Assembly: GCF_002270355.1 (NCBI RefSeq) | Contig: NZ_NJFZ01000022.1 | Coordinates: forward strand, 124,001 to 188,000 | Origin: Flectobacillus sp. BAB-3569 | Lineage (GTDB): Bacteria; Bacteroidota; Bacteroidia; Cytophagales; Spirosomataceae | DNA: 64,000 bases | Reading direction: 5' to 3' | Shown here: positions 27,784 to 37,091 of the stretch, piece by piece | Position numbering within the stretch: the stretch's first letter is position 1 | Layout: the number at the start of each line of letters is the position of its first letter | Program-made: the position numbers and the translations under genes | The notes under the pieces: generated by a model | Databases searched by the model: none | Told to the model about the DNA's origin: nothing | Seen by the model: the letters and a program-made list of their open reading frames with translations, nothing else

Positions 27784-28776
27784 ATGAAAGTAGCAGTAGT
27801 CGGAGCCACAGGTTTGGTCGGTGGCGAAATTATGAAAGTTTTAACGGAGCGTAACTTCCCTGTAACAGAACTTATCCCAGTAGCCTCAGAACGTTCAGTA
27901 GGTAAACAGGTTGAGTTTAAGGGTAAGCAGTACACCGTAGTAGGCTTCGAAGATGCTATCAAGATGAAGCCTGATGTAGCGATTTTCTCTGCAGGTGGTG
28001 GTACATCTACAAAGATTGCTCCTCTTTTCGCTGAAGCAGGTATTACAGTGGTAGATAACTCGTCGGCATGGCGTATGGATCCAACTAAAAAGTTGGTAGT
28101 TCCAGAAATCAACGCTCACACATTGACGACTGAAGATAAAATTATTGCAAACCCTAACTGCTCGACTATCCAAATGGTAGTTGTGTTGAACCCTTTGCAC
28201 TTGAAATACAAAATCAAGCGTGTGGTTGTTTCAACTTATCAATCAGTTACTGGTACTGGTAAAGCAGCGGTTGACCAATTGTTTGCTGAACGTGAAGGTC
28301 GTACAGATGTACCTGCGGTATATCCTCACAAAATCGATTTGAACGTATTGCCACACATCGATGTTTTCTTGGACAACGGATACACCAAAGAAGAAATGAA
28401 AATGGTGAACGAAACTAAGAAAATCATGATGGATGACTCAATTGCTGTGACTGCAACTACGGTTCGTATCCCTACGATTGGTGGTCACTCAGAGTCAGTA
28501 AATATTGAGTTTGAAAACGAGTTCGATTTGCAAGAAGTATTTGATCTTTTGTCAAACACAGAAGGTGTAATCGTACAAGATGATCCGAAAAACTTTGTTT
28601 ATCCTATGCCAATCAATGCACATGGTAAAGACGAAGTATTTGTTGGTCGTATCCGTCGTGACGAAACTCAACCAAAAACATTGAACATGTGGATTGTTGC
28701 GGATAACCTTCGTAAAGGTGCTGCTACAAACGCTGTTCAAATTGCAGAGTATTTGTCTAAAAACAATCTATTGTAA
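27784..28776 (+). CDS. asd: Aspartate-semialdehyde dehydrogenase
   Basis: NADPH-dependent conversion of aspartyl phosphate to aspartate semialdehyde, the branch point to lysine/diaminopimelate, threonine and methionine. 330 residues. The Rossmann start VAVVGATGLVGGEIMKVL, the catalytic cysteine C126 in NPNCSTIQM, and the histidine-containing RIPTIGGHSE (active-site base region) are all present. The gene is followed by a strong terminator at 28943. Start ATG 27784 is unambiguous. Confidence 0.96.
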   Translation: MKVAVVGATGLVGGEIMKVLTERNFPVTELIPVASERSVGKQVEFKGKQYTVVGFEDAIKMKPDVAIFSAGGGTSTKIAPLFAEAGITVVDNSSAWRMDPTKKLVVPEINAHTLTTEDKIIANPNCSTIQMVVVLNPLHLKYKIKRVVVSTYQSVTGTGKAAVDQLFAEREGRTDVPAVYPHKIDLNVLPHIDVFLDNGYTKEEMKMVNETKKIMMDDSIAVTATTVRIPTIGGHSESVNIEFENEFDLQEVFDLLSNTEGVIVQDDPKNFVYPMPINAHGKDEVFVGRIRRDETQPKTLNMWIVADNLRKGAATNAVQIAEYLSKNNLL

Positions 28777-28942
28777 TTAGAAGGCATGAAAGTCATAGGC
28801 AAATGCCTATTGCTTACAGCTTAAAGCCTACAACAAAATATTTTTTATTAGGTTTGAGCATCAAGAGTCAAAAAAAGGAAGAGGAGCGGTGTATTTGGAG
28901 TGGTGTCCAGTTCATCTTTTGGCTTATCTTCGATGATGAATT

Positions 28943-28973
28943 AAAAAGCCGAGACGAGAGTCTCGGCTTTTTT
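28943..28973. terminator. Bidirectional terminator after asd
   Basis: AAAAAGCCGAGAC (28943-28955) pairs with GTCTCGGCTTTTT (28960-28972), perfect 13-base stem, tetraloop. It serves asd (plus) and the beta-barrel gene (minus, ending at 28975). Confidence 0.9.
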
Positions 28974-28974
28974 G

Positions 28975-29658
28975 TTATCGTTGGTCTTTGGATTCGAAAT
29001 AAGGAGCGGGTTTGGGAACTGTCAGCACAGGAGGGCGCCAGTAAACTTTTTTCCCAAACTTAAAACTAAAGCCTGCATATACGCCATAAAAAGATGTATA
29101 TCCTCCTTGCGAAGAACTGTATTGAATACCTGTATAACTAAATTTCAGATAAAGTCCCAAACGGTCGGCTGATTCTTGTAATTGAAATCCTACGCTTGGC
29201 GAAAAACCCCAGTTGATACTATTTTCAAAAGTTTTACGAGGTGTTAGATACTCATAGTCTTTCTCAATTTGTGTATCGTATTGGCTCATGTAGGTACCCG
29301 TACTTAATCCTACAAAGGGCTTGATGAGATGCTTTTTCCATAAAAAATAATCAGCAGAGACATTTAGAGGTACGATACGTTTGAGAATTCGACCATACAC
29401 AATGGGTAAGGCATCACTTTGTGTTTGAACCATCAAATTGGTTCGCATATCATATACGCCCCAGTTCATACCGATTCTGAGGTTTTCGGTCAAATACTTT
29501 TTGGCACTAATATCTATACCCGAACCTGCATATTGAGCTTTGTTGCCCCATCCGCCTTCGCCAATATAGCTAAATCCTGAGCTAATTTGAATTTGCCCCA
29601 GACTGCCAAAATGTAAAATACACAAAAAAAGAATAGTTGTAAGTAGAGTTTTTTTCAT
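28975..29658 (-). CDS. Outer-membrane beta-barrel protein, 227 aa
   Basis: Signal peptide MKKTLLTTILFLCILHFGSLG, then amphipathic strands: IQISSGFSYIGEGG, LRIGMNWGVYDMRT, VPLNVSADYFLWKK, PFVGLSTGTYMSQ, WGFSPSVGFQLQES, LGLYLKFSYTGIQY, FYGVYAGFSFKFGKK. This is the pattern of small barrels annotated as outer membrane protein or porin-like in Bacteroidota. The stop codon abuts the asd terminator. Role unknown. The tail after the last strand (RPPVLTVPKPAPYFESKDQR) is proline-rich and unlikely to be membrane-inserted. Confidence 0.8.
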   Translation of the reverse strand: MKKTLLTTILFLCILHFGSLGQIQISSGFSYIGEGGWGNKAQYAGSGIDISAKKYLTENLRIGMNWGVYDMRTNLMVQTQSDALPIVYGRILKRIVPLNVSADYFLWKKHLIKPFVGLSTGTYMSQYDTQIEKDYEYLTPRKTFENSINWGFSPSVGFQLQESADRLGLYLKFSYTGIQYSSSQGGYTSFYGVYAGFSFKFGKKVYWRPPVLTVPKPAPYFESKDQR

Positions 29659-29890
29659 AGTATATCAAGGTCTCAAATAAGTGAGTAAAATCACAAAGTG
29701 GCATAAGTTAAAAACGGCAAGATAAGGATGTGATTACTGAATGTATAAGATCGATATGGGCGGAGCAATTAGGAGAAATTTATATAAAAATAAGAAAAAA
29801 ATGGTCTTTTACAACTTTGATAATCAAATAATTATCAAACGGAAAATCAAACATAAATCATGTCGAATGGAGTGATTATGTTAAAAAGTA

Positions 29891-29985
29891 GTAGAGACGC
29901 AAAGAGTACGTCTTAAGCCAAGTTATATCTAGCATAGTAGCATCAAAAAAGCGGTCGAAAAAATGCTTTTTCGACCGCTTTTTAA
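29891..29985 (+). repeat. Composite repeat with terminator, copy B
   Basis: GTAGAGACGCAA, CGTCTTAAGCC, ATCTAGCA and then the AAAAAAGCGGTCGAAA hairpin, in the same order as copy A at 18648 (which is inverted). Confidence 0.7.
29945..29984. terminator. Rho-independent terminator (composite repeat)
   Basis: AAAAAAGCGGTCGAAAAA pairs with TTTTTCGACCGCTTTTT. It terminates the epimerase transcript on the minus strand. Confidence 0.85.
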
Positions 29986-30113
29986 TAAAAACTTGGAGAA
30001 TAATCCCAATCCTAAAAATTAGGAATGACTCATGTTTTGATACTATATTTTAGAACGATACATCTTCAGAGGCAAAGCTGTGCATCCGATTGCCGAAAGC
30101 CCCAAGCCGAAAG

Positions 30114-31175
30114 CTATTTCAATACATAAGCCAACTGGCTTTCGTATTCAGTCAACCATGCTGTAATTTCTGAAACAATTTGTTTCATTGAAATGCTTGG
30201 CGTCCATCCTGTCAAGGCAGTTACCTTAGAGTTGTCAGTTACATACAAACGAATATCAGCAGCTCTGTTTTCAGTTACTTTGTTGATAGGAATTGTTTTA
30301 CCCGTTACTTCCTGACAAATCTGTGTAAGTTCTTGTAGAGAAGCACTTACTTCTACACCACCACCAACGTTTAAAATTTCGCCATTTACTTTATCCATAT
30401 TATGCAATTGGAAATCAATCAAACGATATAGATCAAGTACGTGAAGCATATCACGGGTTTGCTTTCCTGAACCGCCATAACCGATATAGGCTAACTGTTG
30501 TTCGAAATAGTGTTTTGCTACCCAAAGCACCATTACACCTTGGTCAACTTTACCCATTTGCCATGGTCCTGTTAATACACCACAACGGTTGATAACAGTT
30601 TTTAAACCATAAAACTCATTGTATTCATGAATCATTAATTCAGAAGCCAACTTCGTAGCGCCATACAAAGAGCGAGCGCCATCTAATGGGAAATCTTCAG
30701 CAATACCTTTTGACGATACACCTCTTACTGGTTGTTCATCAGCTAAGGCAAAACGTGTATCTGATTCAACGAAGTTTAATTTTTCAATCGTTTTGATTGG
30801 ATAAATTCTACTAGTTGACAAGAAGATAAAGTTAGCATTACTTTTTTTCGCAAAGTTCAAACAGTTGATTGTACCTACCAAGTTGGTATTGATGAGGTAA
30901 TCAGGCGTACCGTCCAATCCTGCCAAAACAGAAGGCTCTGCCGAAGCTTCGATAAGGGCGTCTACGATAGGAAGCGCGTCAAAATCTTCTTTATTACGAA
31001 TGTCGCCGTGTACAAATGTAACACCAGCTTGTGCCAAACGAGGAAGGTTTAATTCTGAACCTTTGCGACGGAGGTTGTCAAGGCAAATAACTTCGTATGA
31101 GGGATAGTTTGTTTTTAGAGCAATCGCCAGAGAGGAGCCAACGAAACCAGCTCCTCCTGTAATCAAAATTTTCAT
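30114..31175 (-). CDS. NAD-dependent sugar-nucleotide epimerase (extended SDR)
   Basis: Extended short-chain dehydrogenase acting on nucleotide sugars, 353 residues. ILITGGAGFVGSSLA is the NAD-binding Rossmann loop; the active site has STSRIYP (Ser/Thr) and YGATK (YxxxK). The stretch WVAKHYFEQQLAYIGYGGSGK and MLHVLDL match the CDP-tyvelose/CDP-paratose 2-epimerase branch better than UDP-glucose 4-epimerase, so it probably makes a deoxy- or branched sugar for surface polysaccharide. No other sugar-nucleotide gene is adjacent, so the substrate is open. Its terminator is in composite repeat B. Confidence 0.85.
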   Translation of the reverse strand: MKILITGGAGFVGSSLAIALKTNYPSYEVICLDNLRRKGSELNLPRLAQAGVTFVHGDIRNKEDFDALPIVDALIEASAEPSVLAGLDGTPDYLINTNLVGTINCLNFAKKSNANFIFLSTSRIYPIKTIEKLNFVESDTRFALADEQPVRGVSSKGIAEDFPLDGARSLYGATKLASELMIHEYNEFYGLKTVINRCGVLTGPWQMGKVDQGVMVLWVAKHYFEQQLAYIGYGGSGKQTRDMLHVLDLYRLIDFQLHNMDKVNGEILNVGGGVEVSASLQELTQICQEVTGKTIPINKVTENRAADIRLYVTDNSKVTALTGWTPSISMKQIVSEITAWLTEYESQLAYVLK

Positions 31176-31252
31176 ATATGATTGTTTATTAAAAGTAAAA
31201 TCGTGTTCTACGCAGAAGCTTGATAGAACACGATTTGAATATGATTGAAAAA

Positions 31253-33196
31253 TTAGTCAATACGCTTCAAACGAATGTTTTCGGCAGGGCGAATAACTAA
31301 TGGTACTTTTTCTACTTTTACAGCGCTGGTGTCCAAACCAAACCATTTGTCTTCAGATGGCGTAAAGTCTTTGATAAAGAAATACGCTTTCATGATTAAA
31401 GACTCAAACATAGATAGTTGGTTGTCGTAAGACAAGAATTTTTCAAGAACCACAAAACGGAAATCTCCAATTACATTCTGACGATTGAGTGACTCATAAC
31501 GTGAAGTAATATCCACTTCTCCATTTTTTACCAATTCTTCAACTACTTTTCTGAAGTATAAATTGATTTTTTGTTCTACTCTAAAACCAAGACGGAAAGT
31601 TACCTTAATCACATCGTCTGGCTCAATGATGTCCACTTTGTATTCCATTGTATAAGGATCATCGAGGGTATCTACGTGAACAAACCAATAAATATCAGCA
31701 CGTTTTGGACGTTTTTGGAAAATCGAATAAATGATTTTCGATTCGATTTCGCTCGTGCGAGCCGCATTCGACATAAATACCAAGTGAGTAGCATATTTTG
31801 GAATACTCATATCTTGACTCAAGTCTTTCAACGGCTCGATATAATCTACCAATTTGACATATTCGGTCAAACGCATTTTAATGATAAATGCACGATACCA
31901 AATAATCATTAGGGCAATAATTGCCGTTGCAATAATCAATGAAACATAACCACCATGGACAAACTTACGTAGGTTGGCAACAAGGAAAGAGCCTTCAATA
32001 GATACATATACTACGATGAATGCTACGATCCACCACATATCGAATTTTTTGACATGTAAATAATAGGCCATCAAAGCGGTAGTCATCAACATGGTAAGGG
32101 TAATAGCCAAACCATAAGCGGCTTCCATATTAGCAGATTCTTTGAACCATAATACTACGCCCATACAACCCAACCAAAGGAAGATGTTTACACTTGGTAC
32201 ATATAGTTGTCCTTTCTGGTCAGAAGGGTAGTTCAAACGAACTTTTGGCCAGAAGTTCAAACGAATTGCTTCCGATACCAAGGTAAATGAACCCGAAATT
32301 AAGGCTTGGCTGGCAATAATGGCAGCAGCCGTAGCAATCACAATACCCCAAAGTAAGAACCATTCTGGCATCAATTCAAAAATAGGTTTACGTCCGTTCA
32401 AAAGACTACCATTTTGATGAATCAACCATGCTCCTTGACCAAAATATTGAAGAATCAAACAGATTTTTACAAATACCCAACTCACACGAATGTTACCTCT
32501 ACCACAGTGACCTAAGTCTGAATACAAGGCTTCAGCACCAGTAGTACAAAGGAATACCGCACCTAATGTCCAGAAACCACTTTCTCCATTATAAGGATTG
32601 GTCAATAATTGAATCGCATAATGCGGTGAAAACGCTCTTAGAATACTCCAGTCTTTGGCGATCCATACAATGCCTAGGAAACCAAGCATACTAAACCAAA
32701 TCAACATAATAGGGCCAAATGCACGACCTACCATTTTGGTACCTAGTACTTGAAACATGAACAAAACAGTGATAATTGCGAGTACAATCGGTACGGTTTC
32801 AATATCAGGTTTTATCATTCGAAGTCCTTCTACTGCGGAGGCGACAGACACGGGAGGTGTGATAATACCATCGGCCAGGAGGGTTGCGCCACCAATAATT
32901 GCAGGAACAGTAAGCCATTTGGCATGACGACGAACTAAAGCAAATAGAGCAAAAATACCACCCTCACCTCGGTTATCTGCTCGCAAAATCAGGATAACAT
33001 ATTTGAGTGTTGTCTGTAAGGTCAATGTCCAAAAAATACAAGATAAACCGCCCAAAACGGTTGTTTCATTGATAGGAGCGGAGCCTATGATAGACTGCAT
33101 TACGTAGAGTGGGGATGTACCAATATCACCGTAGATAATTCCCATTGCCACTAGCAGACCCGCTGCTGTGGCTTTGTCGGTATGTTTGTGTTCCAT
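31253..33196 (-). CDS. kup: Low-affinity potassium uptake permease, Kup/HAK/KUP family
   Basis: Inner-membrane K+ uptake protein, 647 residues. It opens with LLVAMGIIYGDIGTSPLYVM, the family signature, and has 12 hydrophobic segments in the first about 440 residues (for example VPAIIGGATLLADGIITPPV, IMLIWFSMLGFLGIVWI), followed by a soluble C-terminal domain of about 200 residues that is typical of Kup. It begins after a leader of about 280 bases with no recognised K+-sensing riboswitch. It stands alone, ahead of the epimerase gene on the same strand. Confidence 0.95.
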   Translation of the reverse strand: MEHKHTDKATAAGLLVAMGIIYGDIGTSPLYVMQSIIGSAPINETTVLGGLSCIFWTLTLQTTLKYVILILRADNRGEGGIFALFALVRRHAKWLTVPAIIGGATLLADGIITPPVSVASAVEGLRMIKPDIETVPIVLAIITVLFMFQVLGTKMVGRAFGPIMLIWFSMLGFLGIVWIAKDWSILRAFSPHYAIQLLTNPYNGESGFWTLGAVFLCTTGAEALYSDLGHCGRGNIRVSWVFVKICLILQYFGQGAWLIHQNGSLLNGRKPIFELMPEWFLLWGIVIATAAAIIASQALISGSFTLVSEAIRLNFWPKVRLNYPSDQKGQLYVPSVNIFLWLGCMGVVLWFKESANMEAAYGLAITLTMLMTTALMAYYLHVKKFDMWWIVAFIVVYVSIEGSFLVANLRKFVHGGYVSLIIATAIIALMIIWYRAFIIKMRLTEYVKLVDYIEPLKDLSQDMSIPKYATHLVFMSNAARTSEIESKIIYSIFQKRPKRADIYWFVHVDTLDDPYTMEYKVDIIEPDDVIKVTFRLGFRVEQKINLYFRKVVEELVKNGEVDITSRYESLNRQNVIGDFRFVVLEKFLSYDNQLSMFESLIMKAYFFIKDFTPSEDKWFGLDTSAVKVEKVPLVIRPAENIRLKRID

Positions 33197-33475
33197 AGAT
33201 GGAATCGCTTGTGTTTTATAATAATGATTAGAATTACTTGTCTGAGTATCTGTAAATTATGACTTATTGTTGGTAAGCATGTTTCTCTAATCTATAAAAA
33301 ACACAAAAAGTTAGGGGTTTTGTAATAGATATTTGTCTGATAATATTTCAAAGTGCTAAAAGTGAGCAAATATAATATCTCTTCTGATTTATTCATCAAG
33401 AAAAAGTTCCCCAATTAATGAAAGATATATTTTATCTATGAACGGATTAAGTCGCTGATGATTTGGAATTTGGCT
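33197..33475. other. Intergenic region
   Basis: No gene seen. AT-rich; a small inverted pattern only. Upstream of kup and downstream of the cytochrome/monooxygenase-like gene. Confidence 0.4.
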
Positions 33476-34863
33476 TTATGGGTTAACATAGTAATATCCA
33501 AAGATGATATTCATTTCATCCTCAGAGGTTAAACCAAAGCCTAAGTTTTTGTTAGTAGTATTGTTATAGGTTACCACAGAAGTTAATCCTTCGCCTTTTT
33601 TTAGTTGTATAGGAGTGCTAAAATTAATCACTTTAGGATGTTCCCAGTCGGTGCTTTCATAAACGGTCTCGCCATCTCGTGTGCCTCCTTTGATTTTGAT
33701 AACAAACTTTTCACCATACTTATGATTATGTGAAGTAAGTGAAACAATGGTGACATTGCTATCAAATTTAAAATCTTTAGTAATAGTGGTGCGCTGATTG
33801 GCTGGCAGACTAAAGCTTGTATTATTAAAATCAATCATTTGCACTATTTTTTGAACTTTGGCAGCAGGAACAGTGTAAAGATTGACATAATTTTCGCCTA
33901 AAAACGGTTGATTTGTTTTATTGAAATAATGTGGATTGACATCTATTGCGGTACCAGCTGGAAGTTTCAATGCCATACCTTCTGGAAAAGTATAATCTTG
34001 ATTAGGGTCGGTGCCACCGCCCAAAAAGATATGATTTGACATTTGTAAAACTGTGAGAGCATTCAGAGAATTATCAGCATTACGCAAATCACGAACGATA
34101 TCAATGGTAGGCATCAGCAAAGCGTTATCTTTATTTCTAAAATCATATAGCACTAAGTGGTGACTATTAGGACGAGATTTGAGCTTGATGCGATTCACAT
34201 ACACATCGCTAGAGTTGCCCAAACTTTTTCGAACAAAAATTTCCCTCTCAAAATTAGCCGCTACATTAAAAGCATCCACGTGTAGTTGAATACCAGTAAC
34301 TCCTTCTTCTTGTGGACTTTTGAGTGCTTCGAAAGGAGCACTATTCGCTGCGTAACTAGGTGTTTTGTCATCCAACAAAGTTTTGTCTACCACATCGCCT
34401 GTGCGTGGCGCACCAGCTTCTATCCATCTTCTGATAAATTCGATTTGTCCAACATATAAAGGATTGCTTCCAAGTGGCATCGGAAGTCCGTATTGTTTAT
34501 TGCTATGATGACTGGCATCCCATTCGAGCTTATGAAACAGAAGACTTTCTAAAGATTTAAAAGGTTTAACTCTTTGGAGATTATCTGTTTTGGCTAAATC
34601 ATTTTTGGGATTTACACCAATAAGATTTTGATAAGCTACCGATTTTTCCAATACTAAGCCATGCTGGGCATAAGTATTATCGCTAGTAGAGGCATGACAA
34701 CCAGAGGTAGCACATGAGGGGGTGAGTATTTTTGCTGAATTAAGTCAAAAGAGGATACTGTAGTAGCGTCAGTGCTATCAATAGATTTTTTGGAGCAACC
34801 TAGGGTAAGTAAAAAGACACCCAAAAAAGCCCCAAATAACAAATTGGAGTAAGAATTTTTCAT
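33476..34863 (-). pseudogene. Lipoprotein cytochrome c / PHM-type copper monooxygenase-like protein, frameshifted at an A run
   Basis: Two frames combine into one protein of about 463 residues. The start (34863) encodes a lipoprotein signal with lipobox LTLGC. After the frame change the sequence KILTPSCATSGCH has a C-x4-CH haem-binding motif, the spacing found in Bacteroidota/Planctomycete cytochrome-like domains. The rest resembles the PHM/DBH copper monooxygenase fold: SHHLVLYDF, VNPHYFNKT and SHNHKYG supply histidines for two copper sites. Frame is lost at a run of 5 A on the coding strand (34729-34733). One more A restores IQQKILTPSCATSGCH. The apparent downstream start (TTG, 34651) is an artefact. 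Function and substrate unknown. Confidence 0.72.
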
Positions 34864-34925
34864 ATTGGAGGTTCGAGAAATGTAAAGGGAAGTAAGTATT
34901 ATTCAAACGCTTTAAGCACACTCTA

Positions 34926-35117
34926 TTTAAGTTGGTGGGCAAAATAGAATTTAATTTTTGTACCCAAGGCATTCAGGTATCAGCTTTCGGCGGTGGGCTT
35001 TGTAAAAAAGCATGGCTGTGGTTAATAAAAACATTTTAACACTCTGTGCCTTGTGCCTGTTGCCTTGTGCCTGTTGCCTTGTCCCTAAACACATAACTTA
35101 AATCTTATTCTGCACGA
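34926..35117 (+). repeat. GCCTTGTGCC-type repeat, direct copy 1
   Basis: Begins TTAAGTTGGTGGGCAAAAT, contains AACATTTTAACACTCTGTGC, GCCTTGTGCCTGTTGCCTTG and ends ACTTAAATCTTATTCTG. Directly followed by a second copy; an inverted copy is at 15752. Confidence 0.7.
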
Positions 35118-35121
35118 TTAC

Positions 35122-35288
35122 TTAAGTTAGTGGACAAAATAAAATTTAATTTTTGAGCTTACGGCTTTCAGCTCTGGGCATTCGGGAAAATATATCTATC
35201 GTTACTAAAAAACATTTTAACACTCTTTGCCTTGTGCCTGTCGCCTCTTGCCTTCAATACAAAACTTAAATTTAATTTTGCGTATTAA
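35122..35288 (+). repeat. GCCTTGTGCC-type repeat, direct copy 2
   Basis: Starts TTAAGTTAGTGGACAAAAT, repeats AACATTTTAACACTCTTTGC, and ends ACTTAAATTTAATTTTG. Tandem to copy 1. Together these two fill the gap between the lipoprotein gene and the AlbA_2 gene. Confidence 0.7.
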
Positions 35289-35289
35289 T

Positions 35290-35985
35290 CTAATAAATCA
35301 CATACGTATCTACTAACTCGTTGGGTTGTACTCTTAACACATGACCTAATACCAACAACACCAACGTTCTTGAGGCGAGCCATAGAGGAATTTTGGCTAT
35401 CTCAGCAAATTTTTCTAAAGTAATATTTTGATGTTGAGCTAGATATTCCATCAACACTTTTTCCTTTTCACCAAATACAAATCGAATACCTTCTTCATTT
35501 TCACGACGTAAAATTTGCTTAACCTCTTTGCTGGCTTGTACCGAGCGATCTTGTACTCTTACATAAGCCTTTGGAGGCTCAGTAGCCGAAAGTTTTACAA
35601 AATGCGGTTTTTCATTACTTTGAGGTATCGTAAAAATCAATATATCACGCTCGTTGGTAATAGCCATTCGTTCGAGTTGAAAATTAATAGGAGGGTCGCA
35701 AAATTTTTCAATGGCTTGTACCAGAATAAACTCCTCATCGTCAGCGAATTTTAAGCCTGGAATACTTTTGTCGTCGCCGACACCCAACAATAAGGTTCCT
35801 CCATCGGTATTGGCAAAGGCTACTATTTCACGAATAATTTTTTCAGGATGCTTGGCTTTTAGCTTGAATTCTAGTTGACTGCCTTCTCCTTTCCGCACAA
35901 GATTTTTCAAATCCTTCAAGTCCATGTCCGACATGCGGCTGCGACTGTTTGTTTTTTCAAAATACGAAACAAGTCTCTGATTCAT
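35290..35985 (-). CDS. AlbA_2 domain (Schlafen-type ATP-binding) protein
   Basis: 231 residues. Residues about 28-160 form an AlbA_2 domain: EGSQLEFKLKAKHPEKI (charged strand with conserved Glu) and IREIVAFANTDGGTLLLGVG, the signature of this nucleotide-binding fold in bacterial regulators. A winged-helix-like C-terminus (FGEKEKVLMEYLAQHQNIT then LEKFAEIAKIPLW) follows. Such proteins are usually transcription factors or mobile-element-associated DNA-binding proteins. An internal ATG (M at codon 18) gives an alternative start at 35934. It sits between the tandem repeats and the sulfate operon. Confidence 0.75.
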   Translation of the reverse strand: MNQRLVSYFEKTNSRSRMSDMDLKDLKNLVRKGEGSQLEFKLKAKHPEKIIREIVAFANTDGGTLLLGVGDDKSIPGLKFADDEEFILVQAIEKFCDPPINFQLERMAITNERDILIFTIPQSNEKPHFVKLSATEPPKAYVRVQDRSVQASKEVKQILRRENEEGIRFVFGEKEKVLMEYLAQHQNITLEKFAEIAKIPLWLASRTLVLLVLGHVLRVQPNELVDTYVIY

Positions 35986-36118
35986 AGCTTTTTATATTTA
36001 TGCTCGACACACGTAGTTGTCACTATTGCTTTTAAAGATAACAGTTTTAGATTGAGAAAATTTCATGTAAATAAAAAATATTTCACCTAACAAGACTACT
36101 TTATCACTAGACTTTATA

Positions 36119-36126
36119 TATATTTG
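36119..36126 (+). promoter_or_regulatory. -7 box of the sulfate assimilation operon
   Basis: TATATTTG fits TAnnTTTG about 67 bases before the cysH ATG, predicting a leader of about 60 nt. Confidence 0.5.
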
Positions 36127-36140
36127 TGGTAGAATTGAAA

Positions 36141-36187
36141 TGGGGCTAAGCCTCGCTAAATCAGCAAGGTACGATACTTGCTTTATG
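36141..36187 (+). promoter_or_regulatory. Leader hairpins directly before cysH
   Basis: GGGG-CTAAG-CCTC (36142-36154) and AGCAAG-GTACGATA-CTTGCT are two small hairpins, the second ending about 10 bases before the start codon. It could mask initiation. It does not match a riboswitch class that I can name. Confidence 0.4.
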
Positions 36188-36192
36188 TGAAA

Positions 36193-36903
36193 ATGGCAGA
36201 TTTATTCGCGTTAAAACAAACATTAGAATCACTCTCTCTCGGCGAAGCGCTTCAGTATGTAGCCGAAAATTATCAAAATGTAGTGTTTTCTACTTCATTT
36301 GGGCAGGAAGATCAGGTAATTACCGACGCAATCTACAAGAACAATCCTACCAATGCTGCTCTCAACATTCGTGTCTTTACGCTTGATACTGGTCGTTTGT
36401 TTCAGGAAACGTACGATTTGATGGATGCTACTAGAGCTAAGTACAATCAATCATTCGAAACGTATTTCCCAAATACAGCCAAAGTCGAAGCATTGGCAAA
36501 GGAAAAGGGCTTTAATAGTTTTTATTTCTCTGTTGAGAATCGCAAAGAATGTTGTTTTATTCGTAAAATCGAACCATTAAAACGTGCACTAACTGGTGCA
36601 GAGGTGTGGATTACAGGTTTGCGAGCTGAACAGTCAGATAACCGTTCGGATATGCCAATTGTAGAATGGGACGAAGCGAATCAAATCATTAAATTCAATC
36701 CATTAATCCACTGGACTTACGAAGAGGTATTGGCCTATATCAAAGCTAACCGTGTTCCTGACAGTCCATTGCATCGCAAAGGATTTATTTCGATTGGTTG
36801 TGCACCTTGTACCCGTGCTATTACCGAAGGAGAGCATCCTCGTGCAGGTCGCTGGTGGTGGGAAGCATCTCAAAAAGAGTGCGGATTGCATGCAGCAAAA
36901 TAA
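36193..36903 (+). CDS. cysH: Assimilatory (phospho)adenylyl-sulfate reductase
   Basis: Reduces APS or PAPS to sulfite and AMP/PAP in the cytosol, 236 residues from ATG 36193 (MADLFALKQTL); the further upstream TTG extension is not needed. It has the substrate-binding FSTSFGQEDQVI and DTGRL, the catalytic KECGLH near the C-terminus, and four extra cysteines in KECCFIRK and GCAPC. Those two cysteine pairs bind a 4Fe-4S cluster in APS reductases, so APS rather than PAPS is the likely substrate; absence of cysC nearby fits. First gene of the sulfate operon, followed by cysD. Confidence 0.93.
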   Translation: MADLFALKQTLESLSLGEALQYVAENYQNVVFSTSFGQEDQVITDAIYKNNPTNAALNIRVFTLDTGRLFQETYDLMDATRAKYNQSFETYFPNTAKVEALAKEKGFNSFYFSVENRKECCFIRKIEPLKRALTGAEVWITGLRAEQSDNRSDMPIVEWDEANQIIKFNPLIHWTYEEVLAYIKANRVPDSPLHRKGFISIGCAPCTRAITEGEHPRAGRWWWEASQKECGLHAAK

Positions 36904-37091
36904 AATTGAATTAATGCGCTATCGGCCATAAGTTTTAGGTATTATGCCAAAAAATTTCATTGAATAGAGAAATTCTTTTGCCGAATGCCCATAGCCGACA
37001 ACAGCCGAAATTTTGACCATGAATGAGTCAAAATCGCTCATTCTCAAATCACTCAATATATAGAAGAATATTGATTAAATAATAATAGAAT

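Larger units (their letters stand above)
29659..30113. other. Gene-free region carrying composite repeat copy B
   Basis: No gene seen. The repeat with its terminator lies at 29891-29985. A short imperfect run of GCCGAAAGCC-type words is at 30080-30110, next to the epimerase stop codon. Confidence 0.5.

Noticed and set aside
36141-36187. SAM-II-like riboswitch before cysH because of the word CGCTAAA
   Set aside because: The conserved second stem and the GTTAAA-type core of SAM-II are missing, and spacing does not fit.
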